A stretch of DNA of 64,000 bases from Lihuaxuella thermophila (lineage in GTDB: Bacteria > Bacillota > Bacilli > Thermoactinomycetales > Thermoactinomycetaceae), in NCBI RefSeq assembly GCF_900110165.1, contig NZ_FOCQ01000002.1, positions 248,001 to 312,000 on the forward strand, in the 5' to 3' direction. A model generated the notes under the pieces. That model did no database searches and had not been told where the DNA came from. It saw nothing but the letters and a program-made list of their open reading frames with translations. Below are positions 27,013-35,350 of the stretch, one piece after another (position 1 is the stretch's first letter; every line of letters starts with the position of its first letter). Made by a program: the position numbers and the translations under genes.

Positions 27013-27062
27013 GTGCCGATATTTTGACCGATTTTAGTCTGGAAGGTGAAATCGGGCTGATT

Positions 27063-27105
27063 TGTGATCTATTTCACATTTCCATCCGTCTCTTCTTGAT
27101 ATAAA
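27063..27105 (+). promoter_or_regulatory. Class II Fnr/Crp-type promoter of hmp
   Basis: TGTGATCTATTTCACA at 27063-27078 is a perfect TGTGA-N6-TCACA box. A -10 TATAAA at 27100-27105 puts the start near 27112, so the box centre is at about -41.5, the classical class II activation distance. No -35 hexamer is present besides the box. Confidence 0.75.
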
Positions 27106-27272
27106 GATGACATCAGAGATCACAACAGAAGAGCGCGGGGGAGAAAGAAATGATTCTCTCCTGAATGGGCTCCCGATCATACTCGGACCTTGCAGTTGAA
27201 TCATTCTGCGAAACTATGTCTGCCGTTTCCGAATACTCGTAGGGTGTAATACCCAAAACAGGAGGTAATATA

Positions 27273-28511
27273 ATGGATAACCAAACGATCCCGATCGTAA
27301 AATCCACGGCACCACTTCTTCAAGAATACAGTGAAGCCATTGGTAAACGTTTTTATCAATTATTGTTCGGAAGCCACCCCGAGCTCTACCATCTATTTAA
27401 CCAAACGAATCAACGCCGGGGGATTCAACAGAAAGCACTTGCCCATTCCGTTTACGCAGCCGGAGAACATCTGGACAATCTGGATGCAATCCGACCAATC
27501 ATCACACGGATTGCTCATAAACATCGGGCCATCGGGGTTGTTCCGGAACAATATCCCATTGTGGGCGAAAAATTGATCCAAGCAGTTCAGGATGTGTTAG
27601 GGAGCCAAACCAATAAGGAAATCCTGGATGCATGGAAAAAAGCGTATCATTACATCGCTGATATTTTTATAGGATTGGAACGGGATTTATATGAACAGGC
27701 GGAATCCCAACCGGGTGGTTGGAGAGGATTCAGAGATTTTGTGGTGGATCGAAAAGTAAAAGAAAGTGAAGTGATTACATCCTTTTATTTAAAGCCTGCC
27801 GACGGAAAAGCGATCGCCCCCTACCTGCCCGGACAATATTTGACTTTAAGGGCGAAAATTCCGGGGGAGAAGTACGACCATATCCGGCATTACAGCTTAT
27901 CCGATGTACCGGGCAAGGATTATTACCGAATTACGGTCAAAAGGGAAGATGCTCACAATGGATACCCACCGGGGATGGTTTCCAATTACCTCCATCATCA
28001 AGTAAATGAAGGGGATATGTTGTCCTTCAGCGCACCGGCAGGTGACTTTGTTTTGGATCTGGAGAATAGGGACCCGCTTATTCTCATCAGTGGCGGCGTT
28101 GGATTGACACCCCTGCTCAGCATGTTAAAAACAACAGCGGAAAGACAACCCGAGCGACAAGTGACTTTCATCCATGCGGCCATCAACGGAGACGTCCACG
28201 CCATGAAGGATGAGGTCTCCCGGTTGGCGGACCAAAATCCCAACATCCAGTCTTATGTCTGTTATGAAAGGCCCACGGAAAAAGACCGTCAAGCACGGAA
28301 TTTCGACAAAGAGGGATTTATTGACCGCAGTTGGTTGGAATCCATTATCTCCAAACCTGATGGAACGTTTTATTTGTGCGGACCCATTCCGTTCATGAGG
28401 GTGATCTATCGAGCTTTAATAGAAATGGGTATCCCGAAAAACCGAATTCACTTTGAGGCTTTTAGCCCGATCAGTGTATTGGATGAAAAGCCAGTGAAAG
28501 TTGTTGGGTGA
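27273..28511 (+). CDS. hmp: Flavohaemoglobin (nitric oxide dioxygenase)
   Basis: Turns nitric oxide and oxygen into nitrate using NAD(P)H, protecting against nitrosative stress. The 412-residue protein has an N-terminal globin (residues about 1-137; proximal-histidine region IAHKHRAIGVVPEQYPIVGE), an FAD-binding ferredoxin-reductase-type domain (RHYSLSDVPG) and an NAD-binding domain with LISGGVGLTPLLSMLK and the closing CGPIPFMRVI. Start ATG with AGGAGG. Its promoter carries a perfect Fnr/Crp-type box, and a Crp/Fnr regulator is coded 1.1 kb upstream. In B. subtilis hmp is controlled by ResD and NsrR; a direct Crp/Fnr link here is inference. Confidence 0.96.
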   Translation: MDNQTIPIVKSTAPLLQEYSEAIGKRFYQLLFGSHPELYHLFNQTNQRRGIQQKALAHSVYAAGEHLDNLDAIRPIITRIAHKHRAIGVVPEQYPIVGEKLIQAVQDVLGSQTNKEILDAWKKAYHYIADIFIGLERDLYEQAESQPGGWRGFRDFVVDRKVKESEVITSFYLKPADGKAIAPYLPGQYLTLRAKIPGEKYDHIRHYSLSDVPGKDYYRITVKREDAHNGYPPGMVSNYLHHQVNEGDMLSFSAPAGDFVLDLENRDPLILISGGVGLTPLLSMLKTTAERQPERQVTFIHAAINGDVHAMKDEVSRLADQNPNIQSYVCYERPTEKDRQARNFDKEGFIDRSWLESIISKPDGTFYLCGPIPFMRVIYRALIEMGIPKNRIHFEAFSPISVLDEKPVKVVG

Positions 28512-28620
28512 GGTTCAAGCAGAGGAAGGAACTTGGGTCAAGATGTTCTCCGGATTTATGTGTGTGGCGCCGCCACTGTAGACCAGATTATCATCGCTTT
28601 CCCATCAAACGAGGGGACAA

Positions 28621-28662
28621 AAGAAGGGAATGGATACGGCGACATCCATTCCCTTCTTTTTT
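28621..28662 (+). terminator. Terminator after hmp
   Basis: GAAGGGAATGGAT pairs with ATCCATTCCCTTC around an 8-base loop, then TTTTTT. Confidence 0.88.
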
Positions 28663-28680
28663 GCCGGATGGGAGCGAAAT

Positions 28681-29040
28681 CTAAACTTTCATCCGTTCAA
28701 TTTCCCGTTTGGAGCGAATAAAGGCAATAAACTGGTTGATTTCTTCATCCGATAGAGGTTTTCCGTCTACGGTCAGTTCGGCTTCGGAGAATTGCGTCAG
28801 CTCGAGTTGTTTGATTCTCTCTGGTTCCGGTGGAAAAGTGGGAGTATCGACACGGCCGATCAGATAGTCGACCGAGGTTTCAAACAGATCGGCGATACAT
28901 TTGATTGCTTCCAGTGAAGGGCGGCGATAACCCGATTCATATCCGGCATAGGTGCTTTTGGCGATCCCCAGCTGGTCGGCCGTAAATTGCAATGACCACC
29001 TTTTGCGCTTTCTTAATTCTATGACCCTGTCTAAAATCAT
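28681..29040 (-). CDS. ansR: XRE-family repressor, probable AnsR
   Basis: A 119-residue protein: N-terminal helix-turn-helix with WSLQFTADQLGIAKSTYAGY and ESGYRRPSLEAIKCIADLF, then a short acidic tail rich in Glu and Leu. In B. subtilis AnsR (116 residues, XRE family) is transcribed divergently from ansAB and represses it until asparagine arrives. Size, orientation and neighbours agree. Repeats of GCG/CGC-type sites in the intergenic region are likely operators. Confidence 0.85.
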   Translation of the reverse strand: MILDRVIELRKRKRWSLQFTADQLGIAKSTYAGYESGYRRPSLEAIKCIADLFETSVDYLIGRVDTPTFPPEPERIKQLELTQFSEAELTVDGKPLSDEEINQFIAFIRSKREIERMKV

Positions 29041-29101
29041 CGCCTTTCCCCCTTTTTACATCAAACCTATTATAACATCCGTTTTTTGTTAAGATAACAC
29101 A

Positions 29102-29190
29102 AAAGTACGCGGAATGAGTAATAGTTTTCTTGATTTTACGCAGTAATCCCCCTATAATACACTTAAAAGTTCGCGTAAAGCGTACACTTT
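29102..29190 (+). promoter_or_regulatory. ansAB promoter and candidate AnsR operators
   Basis: TTGATT (29130-29135), 17 bases, TATAAT (29153-29158) form the ansA promoter. Directly downstream, AAGTTCGC-GTAAA-GCGTACACTT (about 29166-29188) is an imperfect inverted repeat covering the start site, and AAAGTACGCGG at 29102 and TTTTACGCAG at 29134 repeat half of it. Placement is that of a repressor blocking initiation. Confidence 0.6.
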
Positions 29191-29264
29191 GCATCGGCGC
29201 TTCTCGCATCGGGTCATATTTTGAACATTCATCCTGAAAGCTGTCTGAGATTGAGGTGGAGGAT

Positions 29265-30272
29265 ATGAAAAAACTGCTCTTACTGGCTACCGGAGGAACC
29301 ATCGCATCCGTGCAACGAGAAGAAGGGCTGGCTCCCGGGATGAACGCCGAAGATCTTTTGGGCTTCTTGCCGCAAGAAAGGGCAGGCTATCAGATTGAAA
29401 GTAAACTGTTGATGAATATTGACAGTACGAACATGCAACCCGAGTTCTGGGTAAAAATAGCCGAGGCCGTCTATGAGCACTATGATCACTATGCTGGCTT
29501 TGTGATCACCCATGGAACGGACACGATGGCCTATACCTCGGCAGCCCTTTCCTATATGTTGCAAAATGCGGCCAAACCGGTTGTGATCACAGGTTCTCAG
29601 GTTCCGATCAGTTTTAAGAGGACGGATGCCAAGAAAAATATTGCCGATGCCATACGGTTTGCCTGTGAAGACACAGGAGGGGTCTTTATTGTTTTTGACG
29701 GAAGGGTCATCCTGGGAACCAGGGCAGTGAAAATAAGGACCAAGAGCTATGATGCTTTTGAAAGCATTAACCATCCTTATATCGCTTATATAAACGGATC
29801 CGAAGTGACGTACAATAAACCGGTTCGTTCGCCGAAGCGCGGTAAATTCCATTTCAATCCTTCCCTGTGTCCGGATGTCTTTTTGATGAAGTTGACTCCG
29901 GGTGCGAAACCGGAGCTCTTTGATTGCATCAAGCACTTATACAAAGGGGTCATTATTGAGAGTTTTGGGAGTGGAGGCATTCCATTTCAAGGAAGAAACC
30001 TTCTGCCCAAATTGCAAGAACTGATCGCTTCAGGCATTGCGGTGGTGATCACCACACAATGCCTGGAAGAAGGGGAAGATTTAAGCCTGTATGAAGTAGG
30101 AAGGAAAGCGGCTCAAAATCAGATCATTCTTTCCGGCGATATGAATACGGAGGCGATTGTTCCGAAATTGATGTGGGCCTTGGGTCAAACCAATGATCTG
30201 CAAGAGGTCAAGCGAATCATGGAGTCACCGATCGCCAATGACATAACCAAAGAGGAAGTTGGTGCCAGATGA
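29265..30272 (+). CDS. ansA: L-asparaginase
   Basis: Hydrolyses asparagine to aspartate and ammonia. The 335-residue cytosolic type I enzyme has both catalytic threonine motifs: [11 protein letters not shown] at the start and [20 protein letters not shown] at about residues 80-100, with the Lys in [13 protein letters not shown] 29265 is used with TGAGGTGG ahead; an in-frame GTG at 29256 lies within that site. Forms an operon with ansB, whose ATG overlaps its stop (ATGA). Confidence 0.95.
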   Translation: MKKLLLLATGGTIASVQREEGLAPGMNAEDLLGFLPQERAGYQIESKLLMNIDSTNMQPEFWVKIAEAVYEHYDHYAGFVITHGTDTMAYTSAALSYMLQNAAKPVVITGSQVPISFKRTDAKKNIADAIRFACEDTGGVFIVFDGRVILGTRAVKIRTKSYDAFESINHPYIAYINGSEVTYNKPVRSPKRGKFHFNPSLCPDVFLMKLTPGAKPELFDCIKHLYKGVIIESFGSGGIPFQGRNLLPKLQELIASGIAVVITTQCLEEGEDLSLYEVGRKAAQNQIILSGDMNTEAIVPKLMWALGQTNDLQEVKRIMESPIANDITKEEVGAR

Positions 30273-31696
30273 TCGCTCAAGAGTCGGTTCGAACAGAAAA
30301 AGATTTTCTTGGGGAAAAAGAAATTCCTGCTGATGCGTACTATGGCATTCAGACATTGCGTGCGAAAGAAAACTTTCCGATTACCGGATACCGCCTGCAC
30401 GAATCGCTGATTCGCGCCATCGCGATGGTCAAAAAAGCGGCTGCCCTGGCCAATATGGAAACCGGACGGCTGAACCCGCGCCTGGGAAATGTGATTGTCA
30501 CAGCCGCTCAAGAGATTATTGACGGGAAGTGGCATGATCAATTCATCGTCGACCCGATTCAAGGGGGGGCCGGCACCTCCATCAACATGAATGCCAATGA
30601 AGTCATCGCCAATCGGGGCCTGGAACTGCTGGGCGAGCAAAAGGGAAATTATTTTCAGCTCAGCCCCAACACTCATGTCAATATGTCCCAATCAACCAAT
30701 GATGTATTTCCGACTGCCATTCATATTGCTACGCTCACCCTCTTAGAGAAACTGCTGAAAACGATGGAAGATATGCATCAAGTGTTTACGGCTAAAGCAC
30801 AGGAATTTGACCCTGTCATAAAAATGGGGCGAACCCACCTTCAAGATGCGGTTCCCATTCGTCTGGGCCAAGAATTTGAAGCCTACAGCCGGGTGTTGGA
30901 GCGTGACATCAAGCGGATTCAACAATCCCGCCAACATTTGTATGAGGTGAATATGGGGGCAACCGCGGTCGGCACAGGATTAAATGCGGACCCGCGCTAT
31001 ATCAAGAGTGTGGTGAAACATCTTGCCGAAATCAGCGGATTCCCATTGGTCGGTGCGGAACATCTGGTGGATGCAACCCAGAATACAGATGCCTATACGG
31101 AAGTTTCCGCAGCGTTAAAAGTATGCATGATGAACATGTCCAAAATCGCGAACGATTTGCGGTTGATGGCCTCGGGTCCCCGGGTCGGACTGGCTGAGAT
31201 TACCTTGCCCGCCCGTCAGCCCGGATCATCCATCATGCCCGGAAAAGTAAATCCCGTGATGGCCGAAGTCATCAATCAGGTGGCTTTTCAAGTGATTGGC
31301 AACGACCATACCATCTGTCTTGCCTCTGAAGCCGGGCAATTGGAACTGAATGTCATGGAGCCTGTCCTTGTCTTTAACTTACTCCAGTCGATCAGTATCA
31401 TGAACAATGCCTTCCGTGTCTTTACCGATTACTGTTTGGCCGGGATTGAAGCGAATAAGAAAAGGCTCAAGGAATATGTAGACAAGAGTGTGGGTGTGAT
31501 AACCGCAGTCAATCCCCATATCGGATATGAAGTTGCTGCACGAATCGCACGGGAGGCCATCCTTACCGGCCAATCCGTACGTGAATTATGCTTAAAATAC
31601 AATGTCTTAAGTGAAGAGGAATTGGATCTGATTTTAGATCCCTATGAAATGACACATCCCGGAATTGCAGGGGCTTCCTTGTTGAGCAAAGAGTAG
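30269..31696 (+). CDS. ansB: Aspartate ammonia-lyase
   Basis: Splits aspartate to fumarate and ammonia, completing asparagine catabolism. The 475-residue fumarase/aspartase-superfamily protein has the substrate loop [15 protein letters not shown], plus [10 protein letters not shown] and [19 protein letters not shown]-terminal [20 protein letters not shown] is typical of aspartases. Four-base overlap with ansA (ATGA). Fumarase is excluded by the aspartase-type N-terminus and by the ansA partner. Confidence 0.95.
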   Translation: MIAQESVRTEKDFLGEKEIPADAYYGIQTLRAKENFPITGYRLHESLIRAIAMVKKAAALANMETGRLNPRLGNVIVTAAQEIIDGKWHDQFIVDPIQGGAGTSINMNANEVIANRGLELLGEQKGNYFQLSPNTHVNMSQSTNDVFPTAIHIATLTLLEKLLKTMEDMHQVFTAKAQEFDPVIKMGRTHLQDAVPIRLGQEFEAYSRVLERDIKRIQQSRQHLYEVNMGATAVGTGLNADPRYIKSVVKHLAEISGFPLVGAEHLVDATQNTDAYTEVSAALKVCMMNMSKIANDLRLMASGPRVGLAEITLPARQPGSSIMPGKVNPVMAEVINQVAFQVIGNDHTICLASEAGQLELNVMEPVLVFNLLQSISIMNNAFRVFTDYCLAGIEANKKRLKEYVDKSVGVITAVNPHIGYEVAARIAREAILTGQSVRELCLKYNVLSEEELDLILDPYEMTHPGIAGASLLSKE

Positions 31697-31752
31697 AAGG
31701 GACATTGTTCTGTTATGAAAGGACGCCGACCTGAGCCGGTACGTATAAACCA

Positions 31753-31790
31753 AGAGTCCAAATCACTTACCGATTTGGACTCTCATTTGT
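31753..31790 (+). terminator. Hairpin after ansB
   Basis: AGAGTCCAAATC (31753-31764) pairs perfectly with GATTTGGACTCT (31772-31783), followed by CATTTG; the T run is poor but the stem is strong. Confidence 0.65.
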
Positions 31791-31837
31791 ATCCGGGTCT
31801 TTTCCATGTGACAGGGAAAGGATTGGCTGATCCCCGC

Positions 31838-32041
31838 TTACAAAAACAAAAGGTAGACCAGACACACAGCGAGAAGAAGAGTGAATCCGTAGATCGCGCT
31901 TAATAAGAGAAAAGTTTTGCCCCTGTTTTTTTTATATTTCTCATTTTGTGACGGATTTTGCATTTTTCCCAGTTTAAAGGTGATCCAAAAAGAGACGGCT
32001 ATGCATGCGATAGATGAAAAAATGAAGAAGAGGGTGAGCAT
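31838..32041 (-). CDS. Small two-helix membrane protein
   Basis: A 67-residue protein with two hydrophobic segments (residues about 2-23 and 44-67) joined by a basic, Asn-rich loop NPSQNEKYKKNRGKT. Ribosome binding site GAGAGG at 8 bases before the ATG. Not a family I recognise. Neighbours give no hint. Confidence 0.6.
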   Translation of the reverse strand: MLTLFFIFSSIACIAVSFWITFKLGKMQNPSQNEKYKKNRGKTFLLLSAIYGFTLLLAVCLVYLLFL

Positions 32042-32227
32042 TTGATTTACCTCTCTTTCCCGGTTCTGTAAACGCCAGGGTTGGCTTCTTCCCTCGATGT
32101 GCTGCCATCAATCTCTAAGATGAAAGGAAGGTCCGTGTGTTTATCATCTCATATTTGAGAGATCATGTGGGGAAATGGCTATATCTTCCTGGAGATGTGG
32201 AGAAGGTGCAGAATTCGGACTATAATC

Positions 32228-32746
32228 TCAATCCGTTTCCAGGGATGCATTGCGCATACGAATCATGGAGAAAGACACAGATGAAGAGACAAGTGCATGA
32301 TGGAGCTTCCAAAGGGAGGGGGTGACGCGCAGTTCTATATTGTCCGCGATCACGCGTTCCAACAGATCTTCTACCGGCTCCACCCATAAAGGTTTAACCG
32401 TTTCACGGGAAACGTAATAACCCGCGTTGGGATCGATGCATTCAAACGTTTCGCCGGGAAGATGGTATGCATACAACCGCGTATTTCTGATTCGATGCAG
32501 CCAGGCTCCTTCAATGGCAATGATTTTACGCGCAGTCGTATGGGCGAAGAACTTGTCGATGTCTGCAGGGGTGGTGTCCGAAGTGATCCAGTAAATCACC
32601 CGTGGGCAGTCACGGGGAAAATAGTAATGAGGTGCGTGTTCTTCATCAATTGCCCAAACAAGCGGCGGCTGATCGGGATTGGTTGCTGGTATATGCGGTT
32701 CAAATAAAGAAATAGCCGGGTTTTCGCTGAAGTGAAATAATTTCAT
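32228..32746 (-). CDS. DUF6886-family protein
   Basis: A 172-residue soluble protein starting KLFHFSENPAISLFEPHIPA, then TNPDQPPLVWAIDEEHAPHY and FPRDCPRVIYW, the sequence style of a conserved Firmicutes family annotated DUF6886. The His, Asp and Arg-rich pattern (FEPH, EHAPHYYFPRDCPR, AYHLPGE) resembles proteins with an ADP-ribosyltransferase-like or cupin-like active site, but function is unknown. ATG 32746 is used with GAGGAG ahead; the in-frame upstream ATG at 32803 has none. Confidence 0.8.
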   Translation of the reverse strand: MKLFHFSENPAISLFEPHIPATNPDQPPLVWAIDEEHAPHYYFPRDCPRVIYWITSDTTPADIDKFFAHTTARKIIAIEGAWLHRIRNTRLYAYHLPGETFECIDPNAGYYVSRETVKPLWVEPVEDLLERVIADNIELRVTPSLWKLHHALVSSSVSFSMIRMRNASLETD

Positions 32747-32940
32747 CGCCAACTCCTCTTTGAAAGATTCTTTCTCCGACTGACTCCTGTTCAGTTCCGC
32801 CAATTCACCGCTCCAAGGAGAACAGATTTATTTAACTTGTATGCCCTTCTCTGATCACGGTGGCATTTATAGAGACATATATTCATTTTTTTATGTCACT
32901 TGCTTAGCTTGACGCGAATGGTAAAAGAGTGCGAACACAG

Positions 32941-32968
32941 AAACAGGGGAGAAATCCCTCCCCTGTTT
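32941..32968 (-). terminator. Hairpin between the RRNPP regulator and DUF6886 genes
   Basis: AAACAGGGGAG pairs perfectly with CTCCCCTGTTT around 6 bases. No long T run on either strand, so termination is likely but not certain. It lies just after the candidate peptide gene. Confidence 0.55.
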
Positions 32969-33012
32969 ACTTATTAAAGACTATTGAATAAGTCCTGTGG
33001 TGAACCGGCCAC

Positions 33013-33075
33013 TTACTCTTGGTCGTCATCGTCGCCGTACCTTGAAGCAAAAGAAATGAATCCTCTACACTTCAT
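33013..33075 (-). CDS. Candidate 20-residue signal peptide precursor
   Basis: A 21-codon frame whose ATG (33075) lies inside the last codons of the TPR regulator, in another frame, overlapping its stop by 11 bases. Product: MKCRGFISFASRYGDDDDQE, i.e. a basic start, a short hydrophobic middle and a strongly acidic tail. Purine-rich GAGGCTGAG upstream can serve as ribosome binding site. In RRNPP systems the cognate peptide gene typically sits right behind or overlapping the regulator gene, as here, and a hairpin closes the unit. No strong secretion signal is visible, as for some Shp-like or unprocessed peptides. Prediction only. Confidence 0.45.
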   Translation of the reverse strand: MKCRGFISFASRYGDDDDQE

Positions 33076-34420
33076 AAATCTCAGCCTCACTTTTGATGTG
33101 GAGTTCTTTTTGAATTCGATACATTCTTTCTAAACTATAATAAAATTGTTCCTTATCGAATAGATTATCAAAACAATCTGCTGATTTCAATAAAGCTGTA
33201 TATTCCCTCTGCTGATAACCGTGTTTTCCTGAAATTTTTGCCGCCTCTTGAAAATATGGGAGGGCTTCAGCATAGTGTTTTTGCAGGAAAAATAGGTTAC
33301 CTTTGACAATCAGGGTTTTTGCAAGGCGGAACGGATCAGGATTTTCCTGCAAAATTTTTATGGCTTCCTCCAAATGAACCATGGATTGAGTCCAATCTTT
33401 TTGCGAATTAAACAAGACGGCCAGATAAGTGTGTGCATCGACATGCCGGCGGGGAGAGCGAAAATCCGGGTCTGAGGCCAGCGCCAATTGAAAGCTGTCA
33501 TAAGCTTTGGTAAATTCCTTTTGCTTTAAGTTTATGCTTCCATAGATGATGAGAAAATCGAGATAAAGGCCTATTCTTATGCTCCCGCGGCTTCTGGCAA
33601 TTTGCATTCCCTTATGACAGCAGTCGATGGCCTCCTCATACATCCCTTGGTCACGCAAGATCATGGATCTGAATTTATAAAGGTTGAGTACAGGGTAGTC
33701 CTCGTAACTGTGATCCAGCTTTTCTACTTCCGGCCAAACTTGATCCAGCAAGCGGGAAGCCTGATCATTTCGGGAAGTTCTCAATAAGTACAAGGCTTTA
33801 TTTCCCAACAATCTGTACTTGATGCCCTTCTTTTCTTTTGTTTCGTCAAACTGTTTCAATCCTTGCTCAACAAACTTCAGTGCCTGTTCTATATTGTTTT
33901 GAGAAAAGCTGCATCGGGCTAATTCAGTATAACAAGCAGCCACAATATTGTCTTTAGGGTTAAATCGGTAATGTTTAAGCAGCTTTAAAGCATGGTGATA
34001 TTTTTCCTCAGCTTCTTTCCAGCTCTTTTCTTCGTAGCAGATTCTTCCTTTCAAATAATGGATGAAAGGGGTTAAGGGATAATAGTCTTCAAATTGAAAC
34101 CTTTCCAGTTGTCTTTTCGCTGTTCCGGGATGCCCCCGATCAATGATATGCTCGATCGCTTCCAGCTGATAGTAGACTTCCTTCATTTTATTTTCCACTT
34201 CTTCAGCCTGTGCGATTACTTCATCGGCGGTAAGACCGATCTTCTTAAGATAGATCTCAATGGTTTCCGGCTTAATGTTTCCCTTGGCCTGCTCGATATT
34301 GCTGACGGTTCCTTTAGAGATATCATGGTCTTCCAAGTCTCTTGTGCTTTTTTTTAACTCTTTTTTTCTCCGTCTTCTCAGAACGTATCGAATCGTATCA
34401 TCCTTTAAGTCGATCCTCAT
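33065..34420 (-). CDS. XRE-TPR regulator of the RRNPP (PlcR/NprR) type
   Basis: A 451-residue regulator: an N-terminal helix-turn-helix (about residues 8-65; LEDHDISKGTVSNIEQAKG, then KPETIEIYLKKIGL) followed by tetratricopeptide repeats to the end, visible as repeated W/Y-A-x-x-x-Y/A patterns (KSWKEAEEKYHHALKLL, KEFTKAYDSFQLALA, KDWTQSMVHLEEAI, KHYAEALPYFQEAAKIS). This is the architecture of quorum-sensing receptors PlcR, NprR, AimR and of the Rap family. ATG with GGAGAGG ahead. The overlapping tiny gene is its candidate ligand. Alternative: a peptide-independent sporulation regulator. Confidence 0.88.
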   Translation of the reverse strand: MRIDLKDDTIRYVLRRRRKKELKKSTRDLEDHDISKGTVSNIEQAKGNIKPETIEIYLKKIGLTADEVIAQAEEVENKMKEVYYQLEAIEHIIDRGHPGTAKRQLERFQFEDYYPLTPFIHYLKGRICYEEKSWKEAEEKYHHALKLLKHYRFNPKDNIVAACYTELARCSFSQNNIEQALKFVEQGLKQFDETKEKKGIKYRLLGNKALYLLRTSRNDQASRLLDQVWPEVEKLDHSYEDYPVLNLYKFRSMILRDQGMYEEAIDCCHKGMQIARSRGSIRIGLYLDFLIIYGSINLKQKEFTKAYDSFQLALASDPDFRSPRRHVDAHTYLAVLFNSQKDWTQSMVHLEEAIKILQENPDPFRLAKTLIVKGNLFFLQKHYAEALPYFQEAAKISGKHGYQQREYTALLKSADCFDNLFDKEQFYYSLERMYRIQKELHIKSEAEIYEV

Positions 34421-34723
34421 TCAACCTCTCCTTCGTAAAACTATCGATAATTATATATTACAGTTCTATTGTGAAAAATTGAAAGAATCATATTGTAAAA
34501 TTGTCTAATTCCTGAATAGACAAATGCCCTTTTAGCTATGTATGAAGATTGGATCGATCAGGCAGATGTTCATTTGCCTAAACTTAAACTTAGACGGGAA
34601 AATGATTGATTTCACATTCACAATTAACATATAATCCTCTTAGCATAATTCGGAAAATCATTTATATTCATCGGATTTAGGTGATTCCTTTTATGAGGAA
34701 TGTTAAAAAGGGGGTAAAAAAAA
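34421..34723. other. Divergent regulatory region, AT-rich
   Basis: Between the XRE-TPR regulator and the next plus-strand gene. Contains TATATAATTAT near 34450 (minus-strand -10) and repeats of CTTAAACTTAGAC type around 34580. No gene. Confidence 0.5.
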
Positions 34724-35023
34724 TTGATTAAGCTTCAAGTAGAAGGTCAACCCAATAAGGTTCAGCCGTTTCTGCATGATTTGAAACAGCGGCCGCAAAT
34801 TGAACTGATTCACCAGGAAGTTAAAAACAAAGGTATGACAGGGCAGATCGATGTAAGTGTCACCTGCTATGTCAGGCATCGGCCCGATCGGCGGTTGAGG
34901 ATGGTGCAGATGGTGACGGCAGAAGGAGCGATCATTAACCTCCCGATGCTGGATTTAATCGTGGTGGAGATAGAGGAAGGAGTCAGGGTGTTTTGCGGTA
35001 AGGTTTACGATGTATTTGGCTGA
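34724..35023 (+). CDS. Conserved small protein, YvzF/DUF3970-like impression
   Basis: A 99-residue soluble protein opening KLQVEGQPNKVQPFLHDLKQ, a pattern of small proteins in which a beta strand and a helix of a ferredoxin-like fold lead (compare DUF3970), then VSVTCYVRHRPDRRLR and a hydrophobic stretch NLPMLDLIVVEIEEG. TTG start at 34724 with AAGGGGG about 8 bases ahead. Divergent from the RRNPP-type regulator, so it could be one of its targets. Function unknown. Confidence 0.6.
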   Translation: MIKLQVEGQPNKVQPFLHDLKQRPQIELIHQEVKNKGMTGQIDVSVTCYVRHRPDRRLRMVQMVTAEGAIINLPMLDLIVVEIEEGVRVFCGKVYDVFG

Positions 35024-35350
35024 CAACTTTCATCACTTGCCAGCACATCCGGGTGAGGATCGGCAAAATCGCGCAGGGAGGCTGTGATCGAGCGGAGTGT
35101 CTTTGGGATGTAGCCGGAGGAGACTCCGCACAAAGGAAGCCGGTGACCTGTTTGAGCGACGTCTGAAGCCTACGGACGAAGAAAATGCTCGGGATCAGGA
35201 TTCGATGAGATATTATTGCTTTTATTTATTCTGATACTTTATTATCCGCGATACGTCAAGCATCTGTCATCATCTATCTATACAAAAAGCAGATGAATTT
35301 TGGTAAACTTGAATTCGTATTAAGTTAAGAACATGAGGAGAGAGATCTGT
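35024..35350. other. Non-coding stretch before the NlpC/P60 gene
   Basis: GC-richer at 35080-35200 with no long frame or clear RNA motif, then AT-rich promoter-like sequence (for example TTGGTAAACTTGAATTCGTATT). Nothing else seen. Confidence 0.5.

Larger units (their letters stand above)
26818..27272. other. Terminator, Fnr box and hmp leader
   Basis: Terminator at 26975-27012, Fnr/Crp box at 27063-27078, -10 at 27100-27105, then an untranslated leader of about 160 bases. The leader has a hairpin GGAGAAAG...TTCTCTCC, a possible four-codon leader frame (ATG at about 27150) and a small stem GGGTGTAATACCC just before the hmp ribosome binding site. Confidence 0.6.

Noticed and set aside
31697-31840. 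Riboswitch between ansB and the small membrane gene
   Set aside because: Only one simple perfect hairpin, better read as a terminator.
32137-32325. 62-codon plus-strand frame with AAAGGAAGG ahead, beginning FIISYLRDHVGKWLYLPGD
   Set aside because: The second half overlaps the DUF6886 gene on the other strand and reads as its shadow. The first 25 codons could be a gene stump, but no family match is clear.
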